Of a stretch of 64,000 bases of DNA, positions 49,396 through 60,500 are shown in pieces. Origin of the DNA: Psilocybe azurescens (taxonomy: Eukaryota; Basidiomycota; Agaricomycetes; Agaricales; Agrocybaceae); contig JAJIRX010000567.1 of assembly GCA_023853785.1 (NCBI GenBank), positions 186,001-250,000 on the forward strand, written 5' to 3'. The notes beneath the pieces are model-generated. The model saw only the letters and a list, made by a program, of their open reading frames with translations, did not search any database and was not told the DNA's origin. The translations under genes were made by a program, and so were the position numbers. How positions within the stretch are numbered: the stretch's first letter is position 1; each line of letters begins with the position of its first letter.

Positions 49396-50152
49396 ATGGC
49401 TTACCCACACCAAGCCCCGGTCCTTCGACCTACTACCAACACCAACCATCTCCTCCTCCCTCAGGCCTGAACCCCCACAACCCCAACATCAACAGCAACA
49501 GCAACCACCACCACCCCCACTATCCCAGCACCACCACGTATATTGCACCCACAGTCCCGGACCGCTCCTGAACTACTTACTACCAGTACCCACCGCCTGG
49601 CCCATCGCCCCTACCGCTGCACCAGCACGCACCACAACTGGCGCGGTCGTAAAAGGTAACCATAGAGGGAGCTTGGGCTCCTATGGCTCTAGGGGCGGGC
49701 GCACGGTTATTCTCATCAGCATCCACAACATCATCCACAACACCTGCTGCAACACCTGCAGCAGCAGCAGCACTACCAGCAGCAGCAGCACCATCAGCAG
49801 GCGCTGTATAGCTCCGATGTGCATGCGCTTGAACACGTCGCCCACCTCCCTCCGAACCAGCACATGCAGTCCTACTCGCCCCAGCCGACAAAGTATGCCT
49901 CTGCGCATGTGCCGATGTTCTACCCTTCTCCTTCTGCGCCGGTGTTTGCACCATCGTGGCAGACGCAGCAGGCGATGATGTCTCCGTCGCCGCTCCCGAA
50001 ACAGCTCTCTATGCTGCCCCCGCTCTGGCTCCAGCCTCAACTCCCGCCACTGACGATGAATTATGCGAACTATTACGAGCAACCACAACTGCCTTCACCT
50101 TCGCCAGTGGTACAGAATGTAGTACAGGGTGTGGAGGCGCAGAGCCAGAGTC
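49396..50152 (+). pseudogene. Truncated 5' copy of UBP3
   Basis: Begins ATGGCTTACCCACACCAAGC and follows the intact UBP3 exon 1 at 57572 through its Gln/His/Pro-rich N-terminal region, including sequence corresponding to SYSPQPTKY and PSWQTQQAMM. It ends abruptly at about 50152, corresponding to about 58404 in the intact gene. Several indels and stops break the frame (for example a stop soon after LLLPQA). It lacks the entire protease domain, so it cannot encode a deubiquitinase. It retains the same upstream region as UBP3 (about 48780-49390 versus 56940-57570), so it may still be transcribed. Confidence 0.85.
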
Positions 50153-51113
50153 AGGGAAGACCCTCTCAGTATGGTATCCTCACAAACGGTCTAAGATATT
50201 TTAGAATGTCTACAGTGTATGTTCGTTTTACATTGTTTTCAAAGATTGAAGAGCCACAGAATCAGCCTTCTTTGCAGCCGCATTGTGTTGTGTCCCTTCG
50301 GTCGTGGGCCTGACAAGGTGATTAGTGCCCGTAGCGCCAACATGATCTGAACGCGATCCAAACCGACTATTTCATGAGAAGAAAGAGCCGGGGCCTTGAA
50401 TGTATCCCAGACGATATAGTTCATATATGAACGTACTGCCCCTGCGTCCTCACAAATTTATCGTCTACAACTGAGATCAGGTGTGCATCTGAATGATTTG
50501 ACAGGCCCTCCTGTATTAACGCGCCCACATGTCCCTGAGTTGAGTTTCATTGACTTGGTAGTACTAAATGATTGACAGTTGTCTTGTTCGTATAGTGTAA
50601 TGCAGCTTCCTCCAGAGATTTTAGGGGACAGTCAACAACCTCCGTCACATGGCACAGAATTCCCAACGCTGCATGTGCAGTCTGTGCCCCCATATTAGCC
50701 CTTGTGTGGACACAAAGCATTGCGATCAAAGCGAATGAAGTGACAAAGGTATTGAAAACTATTTTGTGTTTAAGACTGAAGGGAGTAGTATGTACCTGAT
50801 ATGGTGAGGTACTTTTGAATATCAAGTTCATACTACAATTTATATATGTAGATGTGTGCAAAGCAGAATTAATACCTGCACGATGCCCGCGTTCTAGACC
50901 GCTTCAAGACCTGCATATGCTACCGTGCATCATATTTAAAGATAATCTCTGGCAGGGTAACGGTAAAGTGGACTGAAAATGTAAATACACCGTCATCTGT
51001 TACTATTTAGTAGACTTGCAGCCTGCAAGGGCTCAACGCGACTGCATACAGGGGCTCACTTTCGTCACGTGTTAAACAAGCTGTTAATAAGCAAAGAACT
51101 GCTTGGGAAATCG

Positions 51114-51263
51114 ATGTCGCAAACTGAACAAAAGTCGATCATTGACCTTGACATTCACAGCTCGAACACTGAGGGTGAACTTTGTAAAATTCAAGGCACA
51201 GATACCGTCGCCATCGGCTCGAACCTGTCGAATACAGGACCGAAGTTCTACCTGACGCTTTGA
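51114..51263 (+). other. Conserved 49-codon ORF upstream of F-box copy C
   Basis: Begins MSQTEQKSIIDLDIHSS and ends FYLTL. It lies 88 bases upstream of the F-box ATG. The matching ORF upstream of copy D (54006-54155) has the same length with mostly similar residues, while copies A and B carry stops here. It could be an upstream ORF in the leader or an alternative first exon; a pyrimidine-rich TTTTCCTCAG acceptor-like site follows. Confidence 0.35.
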
Positions 51264-51351
51264 GCCCGTTACTCGACTGTCTTGAAACTTCCTTTTCCTC
51301 AGCCCAAGGATATCTCTGAACTGGTATCATCCGGATTTTGACAAACACAAA

Positions 51352-53000
51352 ATGCCACAGGGAGAAGTTAAAGCTTACGAAAGCTGCGACATCTTGGATG
51401 GCGAACCGTGCCTTCCATGCCAACAGTCCATCAAGCTCGAGGCCCAGATCGTTGCGGCGAAAGGGCCTGCCCTCGAAAATTTGTTGATTCTCACATGCAA
51501 CCTGCGTACAGAGATTAACCGTCACCACGACCCAATTGGCCGCCGACTTCCACCAGAACTAACATCAAGAGTTTTCGAGATTTACAGTGAAGAAAATGAG
51601 ATTTACAGCGAAGAAAACGAGGAGATTTACAGTGAAGAAAACGAAGCATACGGTGATTGGAAAACACCGCCGTACTGCCCTTCTCTCCTTTGGTACTTGG
51701 GGCCGTATGCCAAACCTGGCGTCGTATTGCGTGGTCCTCACCGTCTCTCTGGACTCGTATCCACATTTATTTCAGAGACGGTATGAACGAGTCATATGTT
51801 GACCAAGTCGAGAAATGGCTCCAGAGATCCGGCCGGCTCCCTCTCTCATTGCTTATAGAGTTCTCTTCGTCAAACATTGTTTCAGCTAGATTTCGTCGCC
51901 TCATCTCCATTATAAATCAACACTCAAACCACTGGCAGAACCTGTATATCACTTGCTGTCCTGATCAACTCGGATTGATTTGTGGAGATTCAAGAGGTGC
52001 ACCTATCTTGCACAATTTGTCTATAGCAGGGTCAGGTTTCGGACCCCCGGCAAATTATATCTTCAATCCCACTATGGATGCTATGAAGCCGCGACCATCT
52101 CGTGTTCAATTGACAGATATTCACTTCAAGTTGGTAGGCATTCATTGGAGCGACATTACGCACATAGCACTGTTCGCGCGGTGCATCCATTTGGATGAGT
52201 GCATCGAACTATTACGACAAGCCCCGCAGTTGATAAATTGTCACATTGACGGTATCTGCACTCCGATATCGGCAGACTGGAAAGCCTCTGTATCAGCCTA
52301 TCAGCTCATTGTACCTCATGGACTACAGAATCTCTTCCTCGAGAACTACCAGGGGAAAGATATCGGGATGTTCTTTCAAAGTTTCACATTTCCAAACTTA
52401 TCATATCTCTATCTTAACGACATAAACGACGACGATATATCACTCTGGAACTCTATCATCTCCCTCACTAATCGATCTCCTATGTGTTTGACATCTTTGA
52501 AGATACATGATATTGTCTGCGATTCTGAAACGCTGAACCAGATATTGCAAAATTTGTCCTGTCTGGTCGATTTGGTCATTGTATCATCTGGTACCAACTT
52601 CCAAGCACACCAGTTACTGAGCGCCCTCGCCAACAGCTTTTTTTTGGATACATCGGGCCATTATCAGACATTGTTTCTCCCGAAGCTCCAATCCATACAT
52701 TGCGCCTACTGCAACTATCCTCCTCAGGATTCATCGTTTTGGAAATCGATTTCACAACTGTCAGGACCCTGGAAGGATGGTATACCGACCACTAGCATTC
52801 GGCCGCTCCGATCAGTATCAATCGACAGCATTGATGAACGCTGGTCTGGACCACTTAGCAGAGAATCTAAAATTTGCACTGATAGGAATATTTTGCTACA
52901 CCTTATCGAGCTATCGCAAACAGGAATTCGCCTCAATCTCCGTCATTACAACGTCGATTTACTCGAAATTTCAAAGCGTCATCACGGTATAATGGAATAA
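51352..53000 (+). CDS. F-box-like protein, copy C (one frame break)
   Basis: Third array member, sister of copy A. Start ATG 51352 (MPQGEVKAYESCD). CLPCQQS, then the heptad-like region, then LPPELTSRVFEIY. An in-frame expansion gives three EIYSEEN-type repeats (51577-51642) where A and B have one. A missing C near 51678-51682, at the same position as in copy A, breaks the frame before the LGAVCQTWRRIAWSSPSLW segment. From there the frame is open to the stop at 53000. Uniquely, the T-run near 52637 is T8, so the C-terminal tail (GHYQTLFLPKLQS, FWKSISQLSGPWKDG, and the end KRHHGIME) is fused in frame. It is the best guide to the family's intended C-terminus. Confidence 0.7.
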
Positions 53001-53137
53001 AACGATGCAAATCCGCCAAGGGGATCCATCTCACTGCAGTCTTTCATTTGGAACGATTCGACACTCTTTCTTATAAGAGCGCCAGCAGTCTTCTTAATTT
53101 CTTTAAAAGCTTCTTGTTAGTTGACAGTTCACGCTTT

Positions 53138-53341
53138 TCACGTATTAATAAAAGAAAACTTTGGAAATCCAGCCGGTAGCACAGTTCGAATTCTGTCCAA
53201 AAGATCAGCAAACTCCCCAGCAATGTATTTGCGTATTTGAGTCTCATTATCTGATGTCAAACTCAAGCTTGAGGTAGGTGTGAGCGTTCGTTCAAGTATA
53301 TCCAAGGCTCCAAAAAGCTCAGTCAAACTGCAAGTTGACAA
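53138..53341 (-). other. Repeated minus-strand coding-like segment
   Basis: Reads FGALDILERTLTPTSSLS, then LTSDNETQIRKYIAGEF and ADLLDRI. A near-identical segment lies at 56098-56289 (-), with more damaged versions downstream of copies A (about 44560-44700) and B (about 47720-47870). It is part of the 3' flank duplicated with each F-box gene and may be the last exon of an unrelated lost gene. Function unknown. Confidence 0.35.
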
Positions 53342-54005
53342 TATCTATTAATACGACGGCGACAAGCTCTAGACAAAGTTCAGTTGGGTCAGTGGTGCCC
53401 ATCCCAAGACATAGATGTGCTGCATTCGATTTGTGGTCGTTTTCTTCCTAGTGTGGTCTGAGCTTGAGTGACTTGAGATGGCTGGTGCGAATGTTAAACG
53501 TCATCTGTCTGAAACTACGAAAAGAAAGGATGCCAGAAGTTCTGTCTGCGAAGGTATTATGAGATCCCTTCCTCGTTATTAGCTAAGAATGGAATCAGAG
53601 TTGAAACAGTCATCATCCTTTATACATACCATGTCAAAATTCCGAGTTTTAAAATGCAAGTCGGAATATGTTCAAAAAGTTTGCGGGTGGACCAATTTAA
53701 AATTAAGTTATCAAGTCAAAACTAATATCGCTTTGTATATGTAGATGTGCGCAAAGCAGAATTAATACATGCGCGGTGCCCGCGTTCAAGACCACTTTGA
53801 GACCTGCATATGCTACTGTGCACCACATTTAAAGATAATCTCTGGCAGGGTAGTTGTAAAGTGGACTAAAAACGTAAATACACCGTCATCTGTTACTATT
53901 TAGTAGCCTTGCAGCCTGCAAGGCCTCAACGCGACTGCATACAGGGCTCACTTTCGGCACGTGTTAAACATTCTGTTATTAAGAAAAGAACTGCCTGGGA
54001 AATCG

Positions 54006-54155
54006 ATGTCGCAATCTGAACAGAAATCGATCATTGACCTTGACATTCACAGCTCGAACACTGAGGGCGAACTTTGTAAACTCCAAGTCACAGATACCGT
54101 CGTCTTCAGCTCGAACCTGATGAATACGGGACCGAAGTTCTACCTGACGCTTTGA
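54006..54155 (+). other. Conserved 49-codon ORF upstream of F-box copy D
   Basis: Counterpart of the ORF at 51114: begins MSQSEQKSIIDLDIHSS and ends FYLTL, with the same length. It ends 87 bases before the F-box ATG at 54243. Role as in copy C: a possible regulatory upstream ORF or an alternative first exon. Confidence 0.35.
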
Positions 54156-54242
54156 GCCCGTTACTCGACTGTCTTGAAACTTCCTTTCCCTCAGCTCAAG
54201 GATATCTCTGAACAGGTATCATCCAATTTTGACAAACACAAA

Positions 54243-55912
54243 ATGCCACAGGGAGAAGTTAAAGCCTACGAAAGCTGCGACATCTTGGATGGCGAACCAT
54301 GCATTCCATGCCAACAGTGCATCAAGCTCGAGGACCAGATCGTTGCGGCGAAAGGGCCTGTCCTCGACAATTTGTTGATTCTCAAACGCAACCTGCGTAC
54401 AGAGATTAACCGTCACCACGACCCAATTGGCCGCCGACTTCCACCAGAACTAACATCAAGAGTTTTCGAGATTTACGGTGAAGAAAACGAGGAGATTTAC
54501 AGTGAAGAAAATGAGATTTACAGCGAAGAAAACGAGGAGATTTACAGTGAAGAAAACGAGGCTTGCGGGGATTGGAAAACACCGCCGTACCGCCCCTTCT
54601 CTCCATTGTTACTTGGGGCCGTATGTCAAACCTGGCGTCGTATTGCGTGGTCCTCACCGTCTCTCTGGACTCGTGTCCACATTTATTTCAGAGAAAGTAT
54701 GGACGAGTCATATGTTGACCAAGTCGAGGAATGGCTCCAGAGATCCGGACGGCTCCCTCTCTCAATGCTTGTAGAATTCTCCTCATCAAACATTTCAGCT
54801 AGATTTCGTCGCCTCATTTCCATTATAAATCAACACTCGAACCACTGGCAGAACCTGTATATCACTTGCTATCATAAACAATTCAGATTGATTTGTGGCG
54901 ATTCAAGGGGTGCGCCTATCTTGCGCAACTTGTGTATAGGAAGGCTAGATTCGGGTCACTGGGAGAATTATACAATCAAACCCACCATGGACGGTATGAA
55001 GCTACGACCATCTCGTGTTCAATTGAAAAATCTTCTCTTCAAGTCAGTAGACATTCATTGGAGCGACATTACGGACGTAGAACTCCTCGAGGACTCCATT
55101 CATTTGGATGAGTGCATTAAACTTTTACAACAAGCCCCGCAGCTGATAAATTGTCACATCGAAGATATCTGCACCCCGATATTGGCAGACTGGAAAGCCT
55201 TTATATCACCCTATCAGCTCATTGTACCTCATGGACTACAGAGTCTCTTCCTCAAGGGCTACCAGGAGGAGGATATCGGGGCTTTCTTTCAAAGTTTCGC
55301 ATTTCCAAACTTATCACATCTCTATCTTGACGACATAGATGATTATATATCCCTCTGGAGCTCTATCATCTCCCTCACTAATCGATCCTCCATGTGTCTG
55401 ACATCTTTGGAGATAAATAATATTGTTTGTGATTCTGAAACCCTGATCCAGATATTACAGCATTTGCCCTGTCTAGTCGATCTGGACATATGTGCACCAC
55501 CTAATGCCCTCCTCCAAGTACACCACTTACTGAGCGCCCTCGCCAACGCCTTTTTATGGATACATCGGGCCATTATCAGACATTGTTTCTCCCGAAGCTC
55601 CAATCCATATGCTGCCTGTACTGCGACTCTGATCCCTGGGATTCATCGTTTTGGAAGTCAATTTCACAATTGTTTGGGCCCTGGAAGGATGGTAAACCGA
55701 CCACTGGCATTCGGCCGCTCCGATCAGTATCAGTCCAAGGCTTTGATGCATATTGGCTCCCGCAAGGTAGCAGCGCACCTAGAATTTGCACTGACAGGAA
55801 TATTTTGCTACACCTCGTTGAGCTATCGCAAATAGGAACTCGCTTTGAACTCTGTGATAACACCGTCGATTTACTCAAATTTTCAAAGCGTCATCACGGT
55901 ATAATGCAATAA
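54243..55912 (+). CDS. F-box-like protein, copy D (most complete)
   Basis: The best-preserved array member: one uninterrupted frame from ATG 54243 to 55835. It carries CIPCQQC, LLILKRNLRTEINRHHDP, the F-box core LPPELTSRVFEIY, four EIY(S/G)EEN repeats (54468-54557), LGAVCQTWRRIAWSSPSLW, and the LRR-like half (VDIHWSDIT, LPCLVDLDI). After AFLWIH (about 55550) the frame runs on to a stop at 55835. The tail conserved in copy C is found in the -1 frame to 55912 (FLPKLQSICC, SSFWKSISQLFG, KRHHGIMQ). As an SCF adaptor its substrate is unknown. The LRR-like half is the likely recognition surface and is the most divergent part among copies. Confidence 0.75.
54468..54557 (+). repeat. In-frame EIYSEEN repeat tract
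   Basis: Ninety bases encode 30 residues made of four 7-8-residue units of E-I-Y-(S/G)-E-E-N-(E). The same site has three units in copy C (51577-51642) and one in copies A and B. The tract lies inside the F-box region, between the LPPEL helix and the LGAVC helix. Confidence 0.85.
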
Positions 55913-56097
55913 AACAATATAAATCCGCCGAGGGGATCCATCTCACTACAGTCTTTCATTTCGCACGATTCGACATTCTTTCTTACGGGAGCGCCGGCGG
56001 TCTTCTTAATTTCTTTAAAAGCTTCTTGTTAGTTGACACTTCACGCGTTTCAAGTATTAATAAAGGAAAACTTTGGAAATCCAGCCGGTGGCACAGT

Positions 56098-56289
56098 TCA
56101 AATTCTGTCCAAAAGATCAGCAAACTCCCCAGTAATGTATTTACGTATTTGAGTCTCATTATCTGATGTTAAGCTCAGGCTTGAGGTAGGTGTGAGCGTT
56201 CGTTCAAGTATATCCAAGGCTCCAAAAAAGCTCAGTCGAATTGCAAGTCGACAATATCTATTAATACGACGGTGACAAGCTTTGGACAA
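56098..56289 (-). other. Repeated minus-strand coding-like segment (copy D flank)
   Basis: Reads FFGALDILERTLTPTSSLS, then TQIRKYITGEFADLLDRI, matching 53138-53341. An open frame of about 60 codons survives. As with its partner, it is probably an exon relic carried along in the duplicated 3' flank. Confidence 0.35.
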
Positions 56290-57571
56290 GGTTCAGTGGT
56301 GTCAGCGATGCCTATCCCAAGACACAGATGTGCTGCATTCGATTTGTGGTCGTTTTCTTCCAGGTGCAGTCTGAGCTTGAGGGCTGGATGACTTGAGATG
56401 ACTGGGTCGAATGTCGAACGTCATCTGTCTGAAATTACGAAAAGAAAGGATGCCAAAAGTTCTGTCAACAAAGGTATTATGATTAGGATAAGATACATTT
56501 GGTTTCCCTGAGAGTCAAGATGAAGGTTGCTGTATGGTGAAACGAGGACCGTATGATAGTGTCTGGATCTTTGAGATGGTGCTTGCTTTAATTCGTAAAA
56601 AAGTCGTATGCTAGCTGGTCTTCGAGTCTAGGCATTAGCCACGCCTTCTCCATCACGCATGTCATCGTGCTCTCCGACGTTGGGACTATATCAAGGGTAT
56701 GTTGATGATATTGAATGCGGCGCCGAAGGTTGCACATCAACGACAGTGTCTGATTCACAGTCCAGGCTCTTTCTGGTGCGAGAGAACCTGAGCGATGCCA
56801 GTTCCATCTGCACACCTGGGAACGAAAAGCTAACTGTGAGCAAGTGGGTGCTCCGAGTTCCCTAGAATATTTTAAGGAGAGTGTCTCGACAGCTGCAAAG
56901 ATTTAAGAAAGTTAAATAGTCGCCAGTGCCTTTGGTTCGAGCTGGAGTTGCCCGACCGCCGAGTGAACCGAAATGACGAGTGGTCACGCGATACCGACGC
57001 GATGCAGTTTTCTCTGGAAAGAAGAGCATATAGATCCTATAGAGAGAGGCAGCGGAACTACGTTCGCTTTGCGTGTCATCTAAGAGCTTCTAAGCTTGTC
57101 TTCGGTGTTGCTTTCTAGAAGTAAGTAGTCCAAAGTGTACATGGAACTCGTGAGCGAGCGAGCGAGAGTGTTGTTTGCATCTGTTGGGCGCGGCGTCTAA
57201 AAATCTTGCACCGAGTCCCGGATCCTCTGTCACTGATCCCATCCCCACCATCTCTCTCCGCCAGGTAAGCTCGTTCCCGCCGTCTTCCGCTGTGCTTGGT
57301 GCTCATATTGTGCGTGATGTAGACTTATTAACAGGCGCTTTCGAAGAAAGGAGTCTTACGCGCGGATTTGTGCTTTTTATTATACGTGGATTAGTAAAAA
57401 TCGCACAGGAGTTCAAAAGAAGGAAGAAAGCGGCATTCTTTCTTTCGTCGTCGTTTCTGGTGCGTATTCTCTTCTTATCTCTGGGTGTTCTTTCGTTCTC
57501 AAGCTGCTGGTTGGAGTAGTAAAAAATTTGAGGATTGAGCCGAGTCGCTGCTCGCTCACTCGCTCGCTCTC
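56290..57571. promoter_or_regulatory. UBP3 upstream region
   Basis: About 1.3 kb with no gene. The part from about 56940 matches the region upstream of the truncated UBP3 copy (48780-49390), including CCAAAGTGTACA and CCATCCCCACCAT. Such conservation between the two copies marks probable promoter and leader. A CTCTCTCCGCCAGGTAAGC stretch near 57250 could hold a leader splice site. Confidence 0.35.
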
Positions 57572-60500
57572 ATGGCTTACTCACAACAAGGCCCCGGTCC
57601 TTCGACCTACTACCAACACCAACAATCTCCTTCTCCTTCACAATCCCAACCCCAACCCCCACAACAGCAGCCACCACAACCCCAGCCCCAGCATCAACAT
57701 CAACAGCAACCACCACCACCACTACCCCAGCACCACCACGTATACGGCACCCACAGCCCCGGACCGCGCCCGAACTACTACCAATACCCGCCTGGCCCGC
57801 CACCGCTGCCGCTGCACCAATACGCACCACAGCCGTCGCCGTCGTCGAGGGGCAACCATAACCATAGAGGGGGTTCGAGCTCGTATGGCGCGCGGGGCGG
57901 GGCGCACGGGTATCATCATCAGCAACATCAGCAACATCATCCGCAACACCCGCAGCAGCAGCACATACAGCACCCACAGCAGCAGCAACACTACCAGCAC
58001 CACCACCATCAGCAGGCGCCGTACAGCCCCCATGCGCATGCTCAACACATCACCCACCTCCCTCAGCACCCTCACCCCCAGCACCAGCACCCCCAGCAGC
58101 ACATGCCGTCCTACTCGCCCCAGCCGACCAAATACACGAATGTGCATGCGCCGACGTTCTACCCCTCGCCTTCTGCGCCGGTGTTCACGCCGTCGTGGCA
58201 GACGCAGCAGGCCATGATGTCGTCGCCGTCGCCGCTCCCGAAACAGCTCTCCATGCCCCAGCCCCAGCCCCAGCCTCCGCCACAGACGACTAGTTATGCG
58301 AATTATTATGAGCACCCGCAACCACAACTGCGGATGCCTTCGCCTTCGCTGGCGCCGGTGGTGGTGCAGAATGTGGTGCAGGGTGCGGAGGCGCAGAGTC
58401 AGAGTCAGAGTCCGATTCTGGTTCCAATGCCTGTCCCTGTCCCTGTTGTTTGTGAGGAGCTTAAAAACGAACATTCCGTTCCCATCCCCATCCCCATGCC
58501 CGTGCCCGCGCCTGCTCCTGCGCCGGTGTCGGTGTCGGTGTCGGTGTCGATGCCTCTGCCTCTGCCTTCGCCAGCGCTTTCGCTGGCTGTCCCTTCCATG
58601 TCGACGTCGACGACTACGTCTTCTCCTTCGCTTTCGCCCTCCGCCCCGTCTTTCTTTCCCTCTGCATTGTCTACAAACTTGGTTGTTGCCTCGGAATCGT
58701 TGGATATAGAGCAGACGTCTACAACGCCCACACCGCAGCAGCCGGCACCGATTCCGGCTTCGGTTCCGACTTCTTCGAGTTATGCGCAGATGGGGTCGAT
58801 CGCGACTCATGTTGCGGCTCCTGCTTATCCTCCATCGTCAACGACGACGACAACGTTCCATTCATCGTCGTCGTCATCACGCTCGTCGCCTGTTCCATTG
58901 TTTTCTGCGCTTCCTAACGGTGTCCCGAGTACGTCTACGTCTATGGATACGGCTACGTTTACGAATATCCCGATTCCCATTCCTGCATCCTCGTCTTCAT
59001 CGTCATCTGCATCCTTCCCTGCATTCACGTCTTCGTCATCCTTGCCCACCTCTACTGCAACATCAAGCACATCCTCAAGCACATCAACTGCAACATCAGC
59101 CCTCCCAGACATCCCCTTCCCCCCTCACCTGCCGGGCCAGCCCAACCCCACTGCGCAGTGGGCGATCTGGTCGCGGCGCCCGCACCACCCGCGCATGCGC
59201 CGGGCATCATTATTAGCCCAAGGGCGAGGCCACCGCGCGATGTGGTCGCCGCGGCGTTGGATTTGCGGACGCCTGGGGAACGCCGCCGCCGCTGCGGGCG
59301 GATGGGGTGGGGGCGGGCGAGGGTAGAGATAAAGAAAAAGAAAAAGAGGTGGCGGTGGAGGAGAAAGAGGTGTCTCCCTCGCCGTCGGCGTCGTTTTCGT
59401 TCTCGACGACGTCGGCGTCGACTTCGAATTCGTCGGCTGTGAGCGTGGCGGATGCGGATGCGGAGACGACTGTGCCGTGTTCGCCTGCGAGCTCGCATAC
59501 GTCTGTTGATGGGGTTGTTGGGGTGGAAAAGAGAGGGGAGGAGAAAAAGTGGGTGGACAGGAGAAAGAGAAAGCGGGCGAGCAAGAAAAAGAAAAAGAGG
59601 CAGGGAAAGAAAAGGAAATAAAAGAAAAAGAAAAAGAAAAGCCGAAAAGTAAGAAAGCGAAGAAGGCAGCAGCAGCAGCTACCAGCGCGAATGGCCATGT
59701 GACTACGTCAGCGACGACGACGACGGAAAAGGAAAGAGAAGAGCCAAAAGAGGGAGACATGTTGGTTTCTTCCTTACTTCATCCTCATGGTACCACAACC
59801 GCAGCGCCCACCTCTGCGGCAGCTACGACGACGACGACGACAACGCCCACCCCGGCGACGCCAATAACGACACCGGCGCCAGGGACGCCCGCTCAGTCCG
59901 AGTCGGCGCAGCTCCCGCCAGCCACCACTGCTTCTGTCCCTGCCCCTGCCCCTGCATCAGCAGCGGCCCCCGTCAAAAGATCATGGGCGTCACTCCTCCG
60001 CCCCGCATCGCCCGCAGCATCGGGCTCCGGCGCCGGTTCGACTTCGACTTCGGGTGCCCAGCCCTCCGCGCCGCGGAATGCGCTCCCTGTCTCGTCGGTG
60101 GTCGGGTTCTCGATCCCCGCTGCTGCGCTCGCCGCGGGTTCGGGTTCAAGCGCGGGTACAGGTGCAGGAGCAGGCGCGGGCGCGGCGATGGGTCTATCAG
60201 GCTCGAAGCGGTCCGAGCTCATCGCGCTGCTCACAGCCGGCCCACCACACGCTGCGCCCCCTCCCACGTCCGGGGCGATCAACTTCGCCGCCGCCGCGGC
60301 GTCCGCCAACACCGCCGCCGCGCTCTCTAAGCAAGTCGAAGCCGCGATGGGCGCGACGCTGAAGATCCGCCCGCGCGGGCTGGTGAATAGCGGGAACATG
60401 TGCTTCGCGAACTCGGTGCTGCAGGTGATGGTGTATTGCCCGCCGTTTCACCGGCTTTTTGGGGAGCTTGGGCGGGTGTTTAGGGGGCTGGATGGGGAGA

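Larger units (their letters stand above)
41564..50154 (+). repeat. Segmental duplication, unit 1
   Basis: First copy of a direct tandem duplication of about 8.4 kb. The unit starts with AGACCCTCTCAGT at about 41564, contains spacer, F-box gene A, spacer, F-box gene B, the UBP3 upstream region and the 5' part of UBP3, and stops inside UBP3. Its end joins directly to a second copy of the start sequence at about 50155. Order and orientation match unit 2 throughout. Copies have diverged by many substitutions and small indels, so the event is not recent. Confidence 0.85.
50155..58404 (+). repeat. Segmental duplication, unit 2
   Basis: Second copy of the tandem unit. Gene C corresponds to gene A and gene D to gene B; the UBP3 5' half is continuous with the full gene. 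The junction with unit 1 lies where UBP3-like GAGCCAGAGTCAGGG (about 50140) meets the unit-start sequence AGACCCTCTCAGTATGG. The corresponding intact UBP3 sequence continues past 58404. Confidence 0.85.

Noticed and set aside
49681..50088. Arg/Leu-rich minus-strand ORF opposite the UBP3 stub
   Set aside because: Complement of the same low-complexity tract; not an independent gene.
57722..58810. 362-codon Arg-rich minus-strand ORF opposite UBP3
   Set aside because: It is a shadow of the Gln/His/Pro-coding exon. Composition is explained by the complement of CAG/CAC/CCN codons; no start context or domain.
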